Source of the DNA: Phytobacter ursingii
Lineage (GTDB): Bacteria; Pseudomonadota; Gammaproteobacteria; Enterobacterales; Enterobacteriaceae
Direction of reading: 5' to 3'
Assembly (NCBI GenBank): GCA_901456055.1
Contig: CABDWT010000002.1
Coordinates: forward strand, 682,001-746,000
DNA: 64,000 nucleotides
Notes under the pieces: model-generated
Database searches by the model: none
What the model saw: only the letters and a program-made list of their open reading frames with translations
What the model was told of the DNA's origin: nothing
Program-made: the position numbers and the translations under genes
Shown: piece after piece, positions 1-8,545 of the stretch
How the letters are laid out: each line of letters starts with the position of its first letter
How positions within the stretch are numbered: position 1 is the stretch's first letter

Positions 1-1509
1 GCCGTCACCGTGATCGCCACCTATGGCGTGCTCTGCGCGGCAATGGCATTTGTCATGTGGCGTCTGCCAGGCAGTTTTCTGCCGACCGAAGACCAGGGTT
101 CTGTGATGGTGCAGTTCACCCTGCCCGCCGGGGCGACCGCGCCGCGTACCGATGCGGTCGCCAGCAAAGTGACCGACTGGTTCCTCAGCAACGAGAAAGC
201 CAATACCGACGCCATCTTCACGGTCACCGGCTTTAGCTTTAGCGGGAGCGGGCAGAACGCCGGAATGGCCTTCGTCTCGCTGAAAAACTGGTCAGAACGT
301 AAGGGGGCGGAAAATACCGCGCAGGCGATCGCCCTGCGGGCCACTCAACAGTTAAGCACTCTCCGCGATGCCAGCATTTTCGCCATGACGCCACCGTCGG
401 TGGACGGTCTGGGGCAGAGCAACGGCTTTACCTTTGAGCTGCTGGCAAGCGGCGGCACGGATCGCGACGAACTGCTGAAAATGCGCAACCAGTTGATTGG
501 TGAGGCCAGCAAAAGCCCGGAACTGCAATCCGTTCGAGCCAACGACCTGCCGCAAATGCCGCAGTTGCAGGTGGATATCGACAGCAACAAAGCCGTTGCG
601 CTGGGCCTGTCGCTGAGCGATGTCAACAATACGCTCTCCAGCGCCTGGGGCGGGACCTATGTGAATGATTTTATCGATCGTGGACGCGTGAAGAAGGTCT
701 ATATCCAGGGGGATAGCGCGTTTCGCGCCGCCCCGTCGGACCTGAAAAAATGGTACGTGCGCGGCAGCGATGACAGCATGACGCCATTCTCCGCCTTTGC
801 CGCCACCCACTGGGAATATGGTCCGGAAAGTCTGGTGCGCTACAACGGCTCGGCGGCCTATGAAATTCAGGGCGAGAACGCCAGCGGGTTCAGCTCCGGC
901 GTGGCGATGAGCAAAATGGAGACCCTCGCCAATAATTTGCCGGCGGGTTCCACCTGGGCCTGGAGCGGCCTGTCACTGCAGGAAAAACTCGCCAGCGGCC
1001 AGGCCATGAGCCTCTATGCCATCTCAATCATGGTGGTGTTCCTCTGTCTGGCAGCCCTCTATGAGAGCTGGTCCGTGCCGATTTCGGTCATTCTGGTGAT
1101 CCCGCTCGGCCTGCTTGGGGCGGCGCTGGCAGCCTGGATGCGCGGCCTGAATAATGATGTCTACTTCCAGGTGGCGCTGCTGACCACCATTGGCCTGTCG
1201 TCGAAAAACGCCATTTTGATTGTCGAGTTTGCCGAAGCCGCGGTGCAGGAAGGCTATTCCCTGAGCCGGGCTGCGCTGCGTGCGGCACGTACCCGTTTAC
1301 GCCCGATTATGATGACCTCGCTGGCATTTATCGCCGGGGTGCTACCGCTGGCCGTGGCCACCGGGGCCGGAGCCAACAGCCGTGTCGCCATCGGTACCGG
1401 CATTATCGGCGGTACGCTGGCCGCCACGCTGCTCGCGATTTTCTTTGTTCCGCTGTTCTTTATGCTGGTGAAACGTCTGTTCGCCGGTAAACGTCAACGC
1501 CAGGAGTAA
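1..1509 (+). CDS. eefB: RND multidrug efflux transporter, C-terminal half (partial, EefB/AcrB-like)
   Basis: The reading frame is open from the first base, so this is the last 502 residues of a protein of about 1030. It is an inner-membrane proton/drug antiporter of the AcrB/MexB (HAE1) type. The periplasmic loop carries the family stretch GFSFSGSGQNAGMAFV, and the last 170 residues hold the second transmembrane bundle (from about LYAISIMVVFLCL) ending in a basic tail. The gene for its outer-membrane channel starts 2 bp after the stop, as in tripartite pump operons. The pairing of pump with a NodT-type channel suggests EefB of Enterobacter/Klebsiella; the family is certain, the symbol is inferred. 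Confidence 0.85.
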   Translation, partial: AVTVIATYGVLCAAMAFVMWRLPGSFLPTEDQGSVMVQFTLPAGATAPRTDAVASKVTDWFLSNEKANTDAIFTVTGFSFSGSGQNAGMAFVSLKNWSERKGAENTAQAIALRATQQLSTLRDASIFAMTPPSVDGLGQSNGFTFELLASGGTDRDELLKMRNQLIGEASKSPELQSVRANDLPQMPQLQVDIDSNKAVALGLSLSDVNNTLSSAWGGTYVNDFIDRGRVKKVYIQGDSAFRAAPSDLKKWYVRGSDDSMTPFSAFAATHWEYGPESLVRYNGSAAYEIQGENASGFSSGVAMSKMETLANNLPAGSTWAWSGLSLQEKLASGQAMSLYAISIMVVFLCLAALYESWSVPISVILVIPLGLLGAALAAWMRGLNNDVYFQVALLTTIGLSSKNAILIVEFAEAAVQEGYSLSRAALRAARTRLRPIMMTSLAFIAGVLPLAVATGAGANSRVAIGTGIIGGTLAATLLAIFFVPLFFMLVKRLFAGKRQRQE

Positions 1510-1511
1510 TT

Positions 1512-2876
1512 ATGTTTCGTCTTAGTGTGCTTGTTCTGGCTCTCCTGAGCGCGGGCTGTGTGTCGCTCGACCCGACGTATCAACGCCCGGATGCCCCCGT
1601 TCCTGCCACCCTGCCCGGCGGCAACGGTGAAGCGAAAGCAGTCGCGACCGACTGGAAACAGGTGGTCAATGACAGTCGCCTGCAACAGGTGGTGAGCCTG
1701 TCGCTCACCCAAAACCGCGATGTGCAAAAAGCGCTTGCCGATATTGACGCGGCACGCGCGCTCTATGTCGAAGACCGGGCCGCGCTCTTCCCCACCGTAA
1801 ATGCGGCGTTGAGCAATACCCGCAGCCGCACCGTGGCCAGCGGCGTGACCTCCAGCTCAGAGGCCAACGGCGCGGTGTCGAGCTTTGAGCTGGATCTGTT
1901 TGGTCGTAACCAGAGCCTTGCGCGGGCCGAGCGGGAAACCTGGCTTGCCAGCGAATATACCGCGCAAAACACCCGCCTGACCCTGGTGGGGGAAATCACT
2001 ACCGCGTGGATTACGCTCGCGGCGGATAACAGCAACCTGGCGCTGGCAAAGCAGACAATGGAGAGCGCGCAAAACTCGCTCAATATTGTGCAGCGCCAGC
2101 AGCAAGTGGGCACGGCGGCGGCCACGGATGTGAGCGAAGCCATGGCGGTCTTCCAGCAGGCACGCGCCAGTGTCGCCAACTACAAGACGCAGGTGGCGCA
2201 GGATATCAATGCGCTCAACCTGCTGGCGGGAACGACCGTGGCGCAAAGTCTGCTGCCCGGTACGCTCGAAAGCCTGGCGCAGGACAGCATCAGACTGACG
2301 CCTGCGGGGGTGTCATCTTCGGTCTTATTGCGCCGTCCGGATATTCAGGAAGCGGAACATAATCTGAAAAGCGCCAACGCCAACATTGGTGCGGCACGGG
2401 CGAATTTCTTCCCGTCGATTTCGTTAACCGCCAGCGCAGGGGTGGGCAGTTCAGCCCTGTCGTCGCTGTTCAATAACGGCATGAAGGTCTGGTCGTTTGC
2501 CCCGTCGATTTCGCTGCCGCTGTTTACCGGGGGCAGCAACCTGGCGCAGTTGCGCTACGCGGAGGCAGAGAAGAAAGGGTTGATTGCCACCTACGAGAAA
2601 ACGATACAGAGCGCGTTTAAAGATGTTGCCGATGCGCTCGCCCGCCGCCAGACGCTGGATGAGCAACTCGACGCCCAGCGCGAGTATGTCGCCGCCGAGC
2701 AGAAAACGCTGGATATCGCTCAGCGCCAGTATCAGGCCGGGACCGGGGATTATCTGTCGGTGCTGACCGCGCAGCGTTCGCTGTGGTCGGCGCAGGAGGG
2801 GCTGATTTCGCTGCAGCAGACGGATCTTGAGAACCGCGTGACCCTGTGGCAATCCCTGGGCGGCGGCGTGGGGTGA
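1512..2876 (+). CDS. eefC: Outer-membrane efflux channel lipoprotein (OprM/NodT family, EefC-like)
   Basis: A 454-residue TolC-like channel that would carry drugs across the outer membrane for the RND pump encoded 2 bp upstream. The N-terminus is a lipoprotein signal with lipobox LLSAGC, so Cys16 would be acylated. Two repeated outer-membrane-efflux domains follow, the first around residues 60-240 and the second around 260-445, with typical signatures LLRRPDIQEAEHNL and SLPLFTGG. The start follows the pump stop after a short AGGAG-type site. The stop codon lies inside the edge of a dispersed repeat that begins near 2871, so the last residues (GGGVG) may have been changed by insertion of that repeat. 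The symbol is inferred from context. Confidence 0.85.
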   Translation: MFRLSVLVLALLSAGCVSLDPTYQRPDAPVPATLPGGNGEAKAVATDWKQVVNDSRLQQVVSLSLTQNRDVQKALADIDAARALYVEDRAALFPTVNAALSNTRSRTVASGVTSSSEANGAVSSFELDLFGRNQSLARAERETWLASEYTAQNTRLTLVGEITTAWITLAADNSNLALAKQTMESAQNSLNIVQRQQQVGTAAATDVSEAMAVFQQARASVANYKTQVAQDINALNLLAGTTVAQSLLPGTLESLAQDSIRLTPAGVSSSVLLRRPDIQEAEHNLKSANANIGAARANFFPSISLTASAGVGSSALSSLFNNGMKVWSFAPSISLPLFTGGSNLAQLRYAEAEKKGLIATYEKTIQSAFKDVADALARRQTLDEQLDAQREYVAAEQKTLDIAQRQYQAGTGDYLSVLTAQRSLWSAQEGLISLQQTDLENRVTLWQSLGGGVG

Positions 2877-3248
2877 GGGGGAAAATGCGGCTCTGGTGGT
2901 CATTCCGTTCACCTTATGTTCTGTGCTTTTCTATAACGACAGAACCCGTGAACGTGCCAGGGCGGCTCACCGCCACCGCCCTGGCAACCCGGGCTCCCGG
3001 CCAGGAAAATCGCCGCTGGCGCGGTCCACTCGCCTTATGCCGTCTGACTTTCGGGTCGGGGACCAGCCTGCGTCCTTGCAGGCTATCCCCTCCGCCCGCG
3101 TCCCTGCGGGCGGCCCCGGTCAGCCGTCAACGCCTCATCGATTTTCAGCCGGACCCTGTCATCGCTGTCACTGTTTTATTCTTATTAAGCGGCGTTATCG
3201 CTGTAAGACGTAAAATTACTGGGGATTCCTCAGCCCTCAGGGAGAGGG
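2871..3248. repeat. Dispersed structured repeat, subtype X, copy 1
   Basis: This 378-bp non-coding stretch is repeated almost base for base at 20717-21096. It contains several strong hairpins: 10-bp arms at 2956-2965 and 2976-2985, GCCTGC/GCAGGC near 3068-3085, and CCGCCCGC/GCGGGCGG near 3091-3112. One end carries GTGAAC/GTTCAC inverted repeats next to CAGAAC/GTTCTG. One stem differs from the second copy by a compensating C-G to G-C exchange. Open frames through it are not supported by start sites or by protein-like sequence. See the findings for a comparison with subtype Y. Confidence 0.75.
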
Positions 3249-3311
3249 AACCGATCGAGCTCGCATTTTTGTGGGGATCCCTCTCCCCTCTACGATCGGG
3301 CACCGAACCTG

Positions 3312-3344
3312 TAGCCCGGATCAGGCGCCTGCCGCCATCCGGGA
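3312..3344. repeat. REP-like palindrome
   Basis: A GTAGCCCGGAT...ATCCGGGA palindrome of the repetitive extragenic type, lying between the X repeat and the convergent stop of the RpiR-type regulator. Related units recur at many gene ends in this window. Confidence 0.7.
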
Positions 3345-3365
3345 ATGCCCCCTCGCCCGCCGGGA

Positions 3366-4259
3366 TTACGCCTTTTTACCGCCGGGTTTCAGGCCACGGT
3401 GAAACTCATTAATGCGTTTCACCGTTTTGATGGCCCGCTGCGAAGCGGCCGACGCCACGGACAACACAATCATCTCCAGACACAGCAACACGGTGCCATG
3501 CAACGGGATTTTGCCCTTCTCGCCGCCGCGCGGCACATGAATCACCACGTCCGCCTCTTTGCTAAACCGAGAATCCAGCGCGTTGGTCAGCAAAATTGTC
3601 GGAATCCCCAGCCGTCGGGTCTCTTTTAAGGTCGTTAACCCCTCCCGGTGGGCCGATTTTTGCGCCATCATCACCAGCACATCGCCGCGTTGCAGGCTAA
3701 TAAGCTGCTCTGCCAACCCAATACCGGTGCGGTTGAGCGCTACCGCTGGCAACCCGACGCGGTTGAACAAGCGGGCGGTATAGTCGGCAAGAATCCCCGA
3801 GGCGCCAATACCAAATATGGCCGCCTGACGTGCATCCACTAACAGGGCGACGGCCTGCGCAATGGCATAACGGTTTTCCGGCGCCGACAACACCTCGCAG
3901 GTGTACTGGTGCCCTTCCAGCACAAAATCGATGCCGGAATTCACATCACACGACAGCGCGCCGACCGTGGTGCTCATCTTTTCCGCCGAAGTTACCGTCG
4001 GCCCAAACCAGTGCTCTATCGTCTGTTTCAGGTCGCGTAATCCGGCAAAACCCAGCGCCTGAATCGCGCGCACCACGGTGGCATCCGAGGTTTGCGTGGC
4101 CGCCGCAATTTCAATGGCCGTATGTTCCAGCACGACGTTCCTGTTTTCGTGAATGTAGCGCGCCACCGACAGTAAGCGCGGCGACAGCGTATGCGCCCGC
4201 GCCCGGTAGCGCTCGCCATACACATCCACCCGCCCTTTGTTTTTCGTTGCCCGTATCAT
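3366..4259 (-). CDS. MurR/RpiR-family transcriptional regulator
   Basis: A 297-residue regulator with an N-terminal HTH_6 (RpiR) DNA-binding domain over about residues 25-95 (LLSVARYIHENRN, then SDATVVRAIQALGF as recognition helix region) and a SIS sugar-phosphate-binding domain over about 130-270 (AAIFGIGASGILADYTARLFNR). RpiR proteins normally sense phosphosugars, so its place as last gene of a siderophore importer operon is unusual. Its start overlaps the stop of the upstream binding-protein gene by 4 bp, which implies co-translation and therefore probably iron-dependent expression. Its target is not visible; the importer operon or the receptor are the obvious candidates. Confidence 0.85.
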   Translation of the reverse strand: MIRATKNKGRVDVYGERYRARAHTLSPRLLSVARYIHENRNVVLEHTAIEIAAATQTSDATVVRAIQALGFAGLRDLKQTIEHWFGPTVTSAEKMSTTVGALSCDVNSGIDFVLEGHQYTCEVLSAPENRYAIAQAVALLVDARQAAIFGIGASGILADYTARLFNRVGLPAVALNRTGIGLAEQLISLQRGDVLVMMAQKSAHREGLTTLKETRRLGIPTILLTNALDSRFSKEADVVIHVPRGGEKGKIPLHGTVLLCLEMIVLSVASAASQRAIKTVKRINEFHRGLKPGGKKA

Positions 4260-5206
4260 GGCGTCGCTCCCGGTAGCGGACGCCCGGCGATTTGCGATTG
4301 CACCTGCGCCACCATCAGACTCAGCGCGGCATAGGAGTTAGAAATGGCTTCTTCGCGCGAAATCAGCACGTAGTGCCCGGTGCGACAGGCCGAAAGAAAA
4401 TTACACCAGCCCGGCATCACCGCATCCATTGCCGCCATTTCATCCCGGGGCTTGCCGCCGGTATCGCCGCGCCAGGTGGCGAAGACAAAATCGGCATCCA
4501 GCTCCGGCAGCCGCTCCGCGCTGACATCAATACGCCCGCCCTCAGGAATACTGTCAATCAGCGGAGGGAAAGCGAATCCGGCATCACGCAGCACTCGTCC
4601 CAGCGAATGATATGTATGCAGGGCGTTGATTTTCCCCTGGTTGGCCTGAATCACCGACACGCGGATGTGGCGGGTATCCACCGTCGCTTTTAGCGCCGCG
4701 ATTTGCGCCTGATAACGACGTTCAAGAATGGCGAGACGTGGCTGGCTACCGGTCAGATCCGCCAGTTTGCTGTAGATACGCGGCGCGCCGCCGTCAAGGT
4801 GATCGATACTGACGGTCGGGGCGATTTTTTCCAGCTGCTCCACCGGCGTATTGCGACTCGGCTCGGTAATGATCAAATCCGGTTTTGCCGCCGCCACGGC
4901 TTCAATATCAATGGTTGCGGTGCCGATAAACGCGATCTGACTGTTATCAAAATCCACCCCGGTCAACATCGCACTGGAGCGCAGCGTATGGCTGCCGTCG
5001 GGCCGGGTGCGGCCATGGCTGGCGACAGGCGGCACGCCCAGTTCAATCAGCGGAATGGTGATGTCGAGATCGTGCAACGAGACAATACGCTGCGGATGCA
5101 GCGGCACGGTCACCGTCCGTCCCAGATCATCGGTAAAGGTGCGGGTCGCGGGGTCGGCATGCGCCGCCGTCACCGCCAGTAATAAGAAAGTGAAAAGTAA
5201 ACGCAT
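4256..5206 (-). CDS. Periplasmic siderophore-binding protein of ABC importer
   Basis: A 316-residue class III substrate-binding protein (FhuD/FecB type) that would deliver a ferric siderophore to the permease pair encoded just upstream. It has a Sec signal peptide (MRLLFTFLLLAVTAAHA, cleavage before DPA), then the family start TFTDDLGRTVTVPLHPQRIVSL, and the second lobe with GRVLRDAGFAFPP. It follows the permease gene by 13 bp and overlaps the regulator gene by 4 bp. The ligand cannot be read from the sequence. Confidence 0.88.
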   Translation of the reverse strand: MRLLFTFLLLAVTAAHADPATRTFTDDLGRTVTVPLHPQRIVSLHDLDITIPLIELGVPPVASHGRTRPDGSHTLRSSAMLTGVDFDNSQIAFIGTATIDIEAVAAAKPDLIITEPSRNTPVEQLEKIAPTVSIDHLDGGAPRIYSKLADLTGSQPRLAILERRYQAQIAALKATVDTRHIRVSVIQANQGKINALHTYHSLGRVLRDAGFAFPPLIDSIPEGGRIDVSAERLPELDADFVFATWRGDTGGKPRDEMAAMDAVMPGWCNFLSACRTGHYVLISREEAISNSYAALSLMVAQVQSQIAGRPLPGATP

Positions 5207-5219
5207 ACGGCTCCCTGAG

Positions 5220-6272
5220 TTATAACCGGTCCCGCCGCTGCCAGAGCAGCAGCAGGAAAAATGGTCCGCCCGTCAATGAAATCACAATACCCGCCGGGAT
5301 TTGCAGCGGCGCAAACGCCAGTCGTCCCAGCGAATCCGCCACCAGCACCAGCAACGCCCCGAGCAACGCGCTGCCGGACAAGAGCGCCACCTGGCCGCCG
5401 CGCAACAGGAAACGCGCCATATGCGGCGCGATCAACCCGACAAAACCAATGCTGCCCGCACAGGAGACGCAGGCGGCGGTCAATAACACCGGAGCAATAA
5501 AACGAAGACGCATCAGCCACGCCATCCGCACGCCCAGCCCGGCGGCCGCCTGATGACCAAGCAGCGCCACATCCGAGGCCCGCGCCGTAAGAAACAAAAC
5601 CAGCGCGGCAGGCAGCGCCCAGCAGGTCGCCACCACCAGCAGCGGCCAGGTGGCGGTATGCAGGCTGCCCGCCATCCACACCAGCGCGGTCTGCACATCG
5701 CGCACATCGGCGGTGGTCATAAACACGCCGATACCTGCCGCAAAGGTCCAGGAGACGCCAATGCCGAGCAGAATAAAGCGCGGACGGGAAAAATCCCGCG
5801 CCAGCAGCAGCACGATCAACGCCGCCAGCAGTCCGCCCGCCATGCCCACTACGGGTCGCCAGGCCAGCCCCAGCGCCGGGAAAAGGAGGATCAGCGCCAG
5901 CACCGCCACGCTACTGCCCTCTTTCACCCCCAGCAGTCCTGGATCCGCCAGACCATTGCGAGTAATCGACTGCATTGCCGCCCCGGCCATGCCCAGCATG
6001 GCACCGCAAAGCGACGCCATCAGCAGGCGCGGCAAGCGGATATCCCGCACGATATACAGCTGTTCCGCATTCAGCGCCTGCGGGAAAAAGAGCGCACGGC
6101 CGATCGCCGATGCAGGAACCGGCAGCGAGCCCTGCATCAGGCCGGAAAGCAATAACCCCAGAGCCAGTAGGACCAGCGCGGCGCTCCACACAGCCGTCTT
6201 TGGCCGCCATAAACGGGAAAAATGCCCCAGCCGAAAGGCGCGAAAGCCGACGCGCGACAGCAGCGAACTCAT
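5220..6272 (-). CDS. FecCD-family siderophore ABC permease (second subunit)
   Basis: A 350-residue inner-membrane permease with about nine or ten transmembrane helices and the conserved FecCD motif GMAGAAMQSITRNGLADPGLLGV and, near the end, GSIGFVGLIAPHMARFLL, the region that contacts the ATPase. It would form the heterodimeric channel with the product of the upstream gene, which it overlaps by 4 bp (ATGA-type coupling). Length and motifs are normal for FhuB/FecD-like subunits. Confidence 0.9.
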   Translation of the reverse strand: MSSLLSRVGFRAFRLGHFSRLWRPKTAVWSAALVLLALGLLLSGLMQGSLPVPASAIGRALFFPQALNAEQLYIVRDIRLPRLLMASLCGAMLGMAGAAMQSITRNGLADPGLLGVKEGSSVAVLALILLFPALGLAWRPVVGMAGGLLAALIVLLLARDFSRPRFILLGIGVSWTFAAGIGVFMTTADVRDVQTALVWMAGSLHTATWPLLVVATCWALPAALVLFLTARASDVALLGHQAAAGLGVRMAWLMRLRFIAPVLLTAACVSCAGSIGFVGLIAPHMARFLLRGGQVALLSGSALLGALLVLVADSLGRLAFAPLQIPAGIVISLTGGPFFLLLLWQRRDRL

Positions 6273-7285
6273 TTGAATAACCTCGATGCCAGCAGGATAA
6301 ACAGCGGTGCGCCCACCAGCGCGGTCATCACCCCGGTTGCCAGCTCATGAGGCGCGACCAGCGTGCGGGCAGCGATATCCGCCAGCAGCAGCAATAACGC
6401 ACCGGTGAGGGCACACAGGGGTACACCCGGACGCAGATCATCGGTGGCAAAACGGCGCACAAGGTGCGGCACCACCAGGCCGATAAAGCCGATCGGCCCG
6501 GCCAGCGAAACCGCCGCTCCGCACAACAGGGCAATGGCAACAAGCCCAAGCCCACGGGTACGCACCAGCGAAATACCCAGCCCGGTTGCCACCTGGTCTC
6601 CCAGCGCCAGCATGTTCAGCGACGGGGCTATCCACAGCGCTAAAGCCAGCCCCATCCCGGCCACCAGCGCCGCGGTACGGACCGCCTCCCGGCTTAGCCC
6701 GGCCAAATCCCCGGCAAGCCAGGTGCGCATTGCCAGCAGAGTTTGTTCATCAAGAATCAGAATGGCGGCCGTCAGAGATGAAGTAAACGCGGTGAGCGCC
6801 ACGCCACACAGGGTGACTTTCATGGGGGTCAGGCCCGTTTTCCCGGCGCCGGCAAGCCCCATCACCAGCGCGAATAACGCCCCGGCACCGCAGGCGGCAA
6901 TCAGGGGTTTACCCGGCCCGAAAGTGAATCCAAGCGCGGTGGTCGCGACCACGGCCAGCGCCGCCCCCGCATTAAGCCCAAGAATATGCGGCTCGCCGAG
7001 CGGGTTGCGGATCACCGTCTGTAACAGCGCCCCGGCAACCCCGAGCGCCGCCCCGACCACCAGCGCCGCCACAAGACGCAGCAGACGCAGGCTGATAATT
7101 ACCTGATGTTCGAAGTTACGCGGATCAAAGGCCAGAAACGCGCGCACGACGGTTTGTGGGTCAATCGTCCGCGCGCCGAGCCCCAGATGGGCAACCGACG
7201 CCAGCGCCAGTAACACCAGCACCAGCAGGAAGGCCAGCCCGCTTCGCCCCCGGCGACGGCATGCCAGAAGAGGTTGCGCGGTCAT
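6269..7285 (-). CDS. FecCD-family siderophore ABC permease (first subunit)
   Basis: A 338-residue polytopic membrane protein. It shows LGVAGALLQTVIRNPLGEPHILGLNAGAALA and GPIGFIGLVVPHLVRRF, both hallmarks of the iron-siderophore permease family. Its start overlaps the ATPase gene by 4 bp and its stop overlaps the second permease by 4 bp, so ATPase, both permeases, binding protein and regulator form one tight operon on the minus strand. Confidence 0.9.
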   Translation of the reverse strand: MTAQPLLACRRRGRSGLAFLLVLVLLALASVAHLGLGARTIDPQTVVRAFLAFDPRNFEHQVIISLRLLRLVAALVVGAALGVAGALLQTVIRNPLGEPHILGLNAGAALAVVATTALGFTFGPGKPLIAACGAGALFALVMGLAGAGKTGLTPMKVTLCGVALTAFTSSLTAAILILDEQTLLAMRTWLAGDLAGLSREAVRTAALVAGMGLALALWIAPSLNMLALGDQVATGLGISLVRTRGLGLVAIALLCGAAVSLAGPIGFIGLVVPHLVRRFATDDLRPGVPLCALTGALLLLLADIAARTLVAPHELATGVMTALVGAPLFILLASRLFK

Positions 7286-8109
7286 GGGCGCGGTTCACTC
7301 TGGCGGCGAAACGGCATAAAGAAGGGTTTTCCGGTCATCGGGTTAAGGGAGACATGCACATCAACGTCAAAGACCGATTTGATCAGCTCCGCCGGGCAGG
7401 GATCGCCCTCATGCAGCACGCCCTCCACTTTGCCCTGACGCAGAAAAACCAGCGTATCGCCGTAATTCACCGCGAAGTTCAAATCGTGTAATACCACCAC
7501 CACTGTGCGCCCGTGATGGCGTGTCAGAGAGTGCAACAGTTCAAGGATCTCCACCTGATAGCGCAGGTCGAGGAAGGTGGTGGGCTCATCGAGCAAAATC
7601 ACCGGGGTTTGCTGGGCCAGCGCCATCGCAATCCAGCAGCGCTGGCGCTGGCCGCCGGAGAGGCTGTCGACCGGAAGATGGGCAAACTCGGTGGTTCCGG
7701 TCACCGCCAGCGCCTCTTCAACCGCCTGTTGATCGTCGTCAGACCACTGGCGCATAAAGGTTTGCCAGGGAAAACGCCCGCGGGAGACCAGTTCAAACAC
7801 GGTGAGCCCTTCGGGGACTAACGGAGACTGAGGCAGGATCCCCAACTGGCGCGAGACCGCTTTGGTAGGCTGTTGATGAATGGCTTTGCCATCAAGCCGG
7901 ACGCTGCCGCCCAGCGGTTTGAGCAGGCGCGCAATCGTACTGAGGAGCGTGGATTTACCGCTGCCATTGGCACCGACCAGAACGGTCATTTTACCGGAGG
8001 GGATGGCCAGGCTGATGCCATCAACAATCACTTTCTGCTGATAACCTGCCGAGAGATTGTCCAGCACAATTCCGGGCCGACTGGCCGCATTGTCCACCTG
8101 CTGTGGCAT
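7282..8109 (-). CDS. Siderophore ABC importer ATPase
   Basis: A 275-residue ATP-binding subunit that powers ferric-siderophore uptake. It has Walker A LVGANGSGKST, signature LSGGQRQR, Walker B VILLDEPTTFLD and the switch histidine in VVVLHDLNF. A longer open frame reaches 8271, but the start at 8109 (MPQQVDN) is preferred because AGGAGTG lies about 4 bases upstream and because the extra 54 residues do not look like this family. First gene of the operon, transcribed away from the TonB-dependent receptor. Confidence 0.9.
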   Translation of the reverse strand: MPQQVDNAASRPGIVLDNLSAGYQQKVIVDGISLAIPSGKMTVLVGANGSGKSTLLSTIARLLKPLGGSVRLDGKAIHQQPTKAVSRQLGILPQSPLVPEGLTVFELVSRGRFPWQTFMRQWSDDDQQAVEEALAVTGTTEFAHLPVDSLSGGQRQRCWIAMALAQQTPVILLDEPTTFLDLRYQVEILELLHSLTRHHGRTVVVVLHDLNFAVNYGDTLVFLRQGKVEGVLHEGDPCPAELIKSVFDVDVHVSLNPMTGKPFFMPFRRQSEPRP

Positions 8110-8167
8110 TTTCACTCCTGCGCCGCAACCACGTGGTACACTCCGCGCGCGCCAGCTTAACAAATAA

Positions 8168-8186
8168 AAATAAATATCATTCTCTT
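8168..8186. promoter_or_regulatory. Fur-box-like site for importer operon
   Basis: Read on the minus strand the site is AAGAGAATGATATTTATTT, close to the 19-bp Fur consensus built from GATAAT repeats. It lies about 60 bp upstream of the ATPase start, where it could repress the importer operon when iron is plentiful. Confidence 0.5.
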
Positions 8187-8413
8187 TTAGATTTTGCCGC
8201 CAGGCAATGTAGTAGTCAAGAGATTCAAATACCCCTCTCTTCATCGGGATTTTTAGGCTGACTACAGCCACTTCACTGTCTGGAATTGGTTTTTAATTTA
8301 TTTATTTTCAAATAATTAAACAGTTAAAAGACTCGTTTTCAGCCGCATTTTCACCCGCAAAATGCGGTGTAGTCATTTTTATCATTTTTCCATTTACTAC
8401 TACATTTCGCCAT

Positions 8414-8432
8414 GATTGAATGATTCTCAATT
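8414..8432. promoter_or_regulatory. Fur-box-like site for receptor gene
   Basis: GATTGAATGATTCTCAATT is a partial Fur-box match (GAATGATTCTCA core), about 115 bp upstream of the receptor start. Together with the site at 8168 it brackets the divergent promoter region. Confidence 0.5.
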
Positions 8433-8545
8433 ACATATCCGGCATGAATACGTTGATGCCGAAGGATAGATTTGCAGTCGCGGGCAATGAATAAAAACCT
8501 TCCCTTATGCCTGACTGGCAGGGGCATTTTGGAAAAACGGACAAC

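Noticed and set aside
352-810. Long antisense frames over eefB and other high-GC genes
   Set aside because: They mirror the codon structure of the genes on the other strand and lack ribosome sites.
2846-3412. Open frame of 188 codons across the X repeat
   Set aside because: It lies over hairpins and REP units, has no ribosome site, and the matching frame in the second copy gives a different product.
7282-8271. Longer ATPase start at 8271
   Set aside because: The extra 54 residues overlap the Fur-box-like site and do not resemble the family; the start at 8109 has a good ribosome site.
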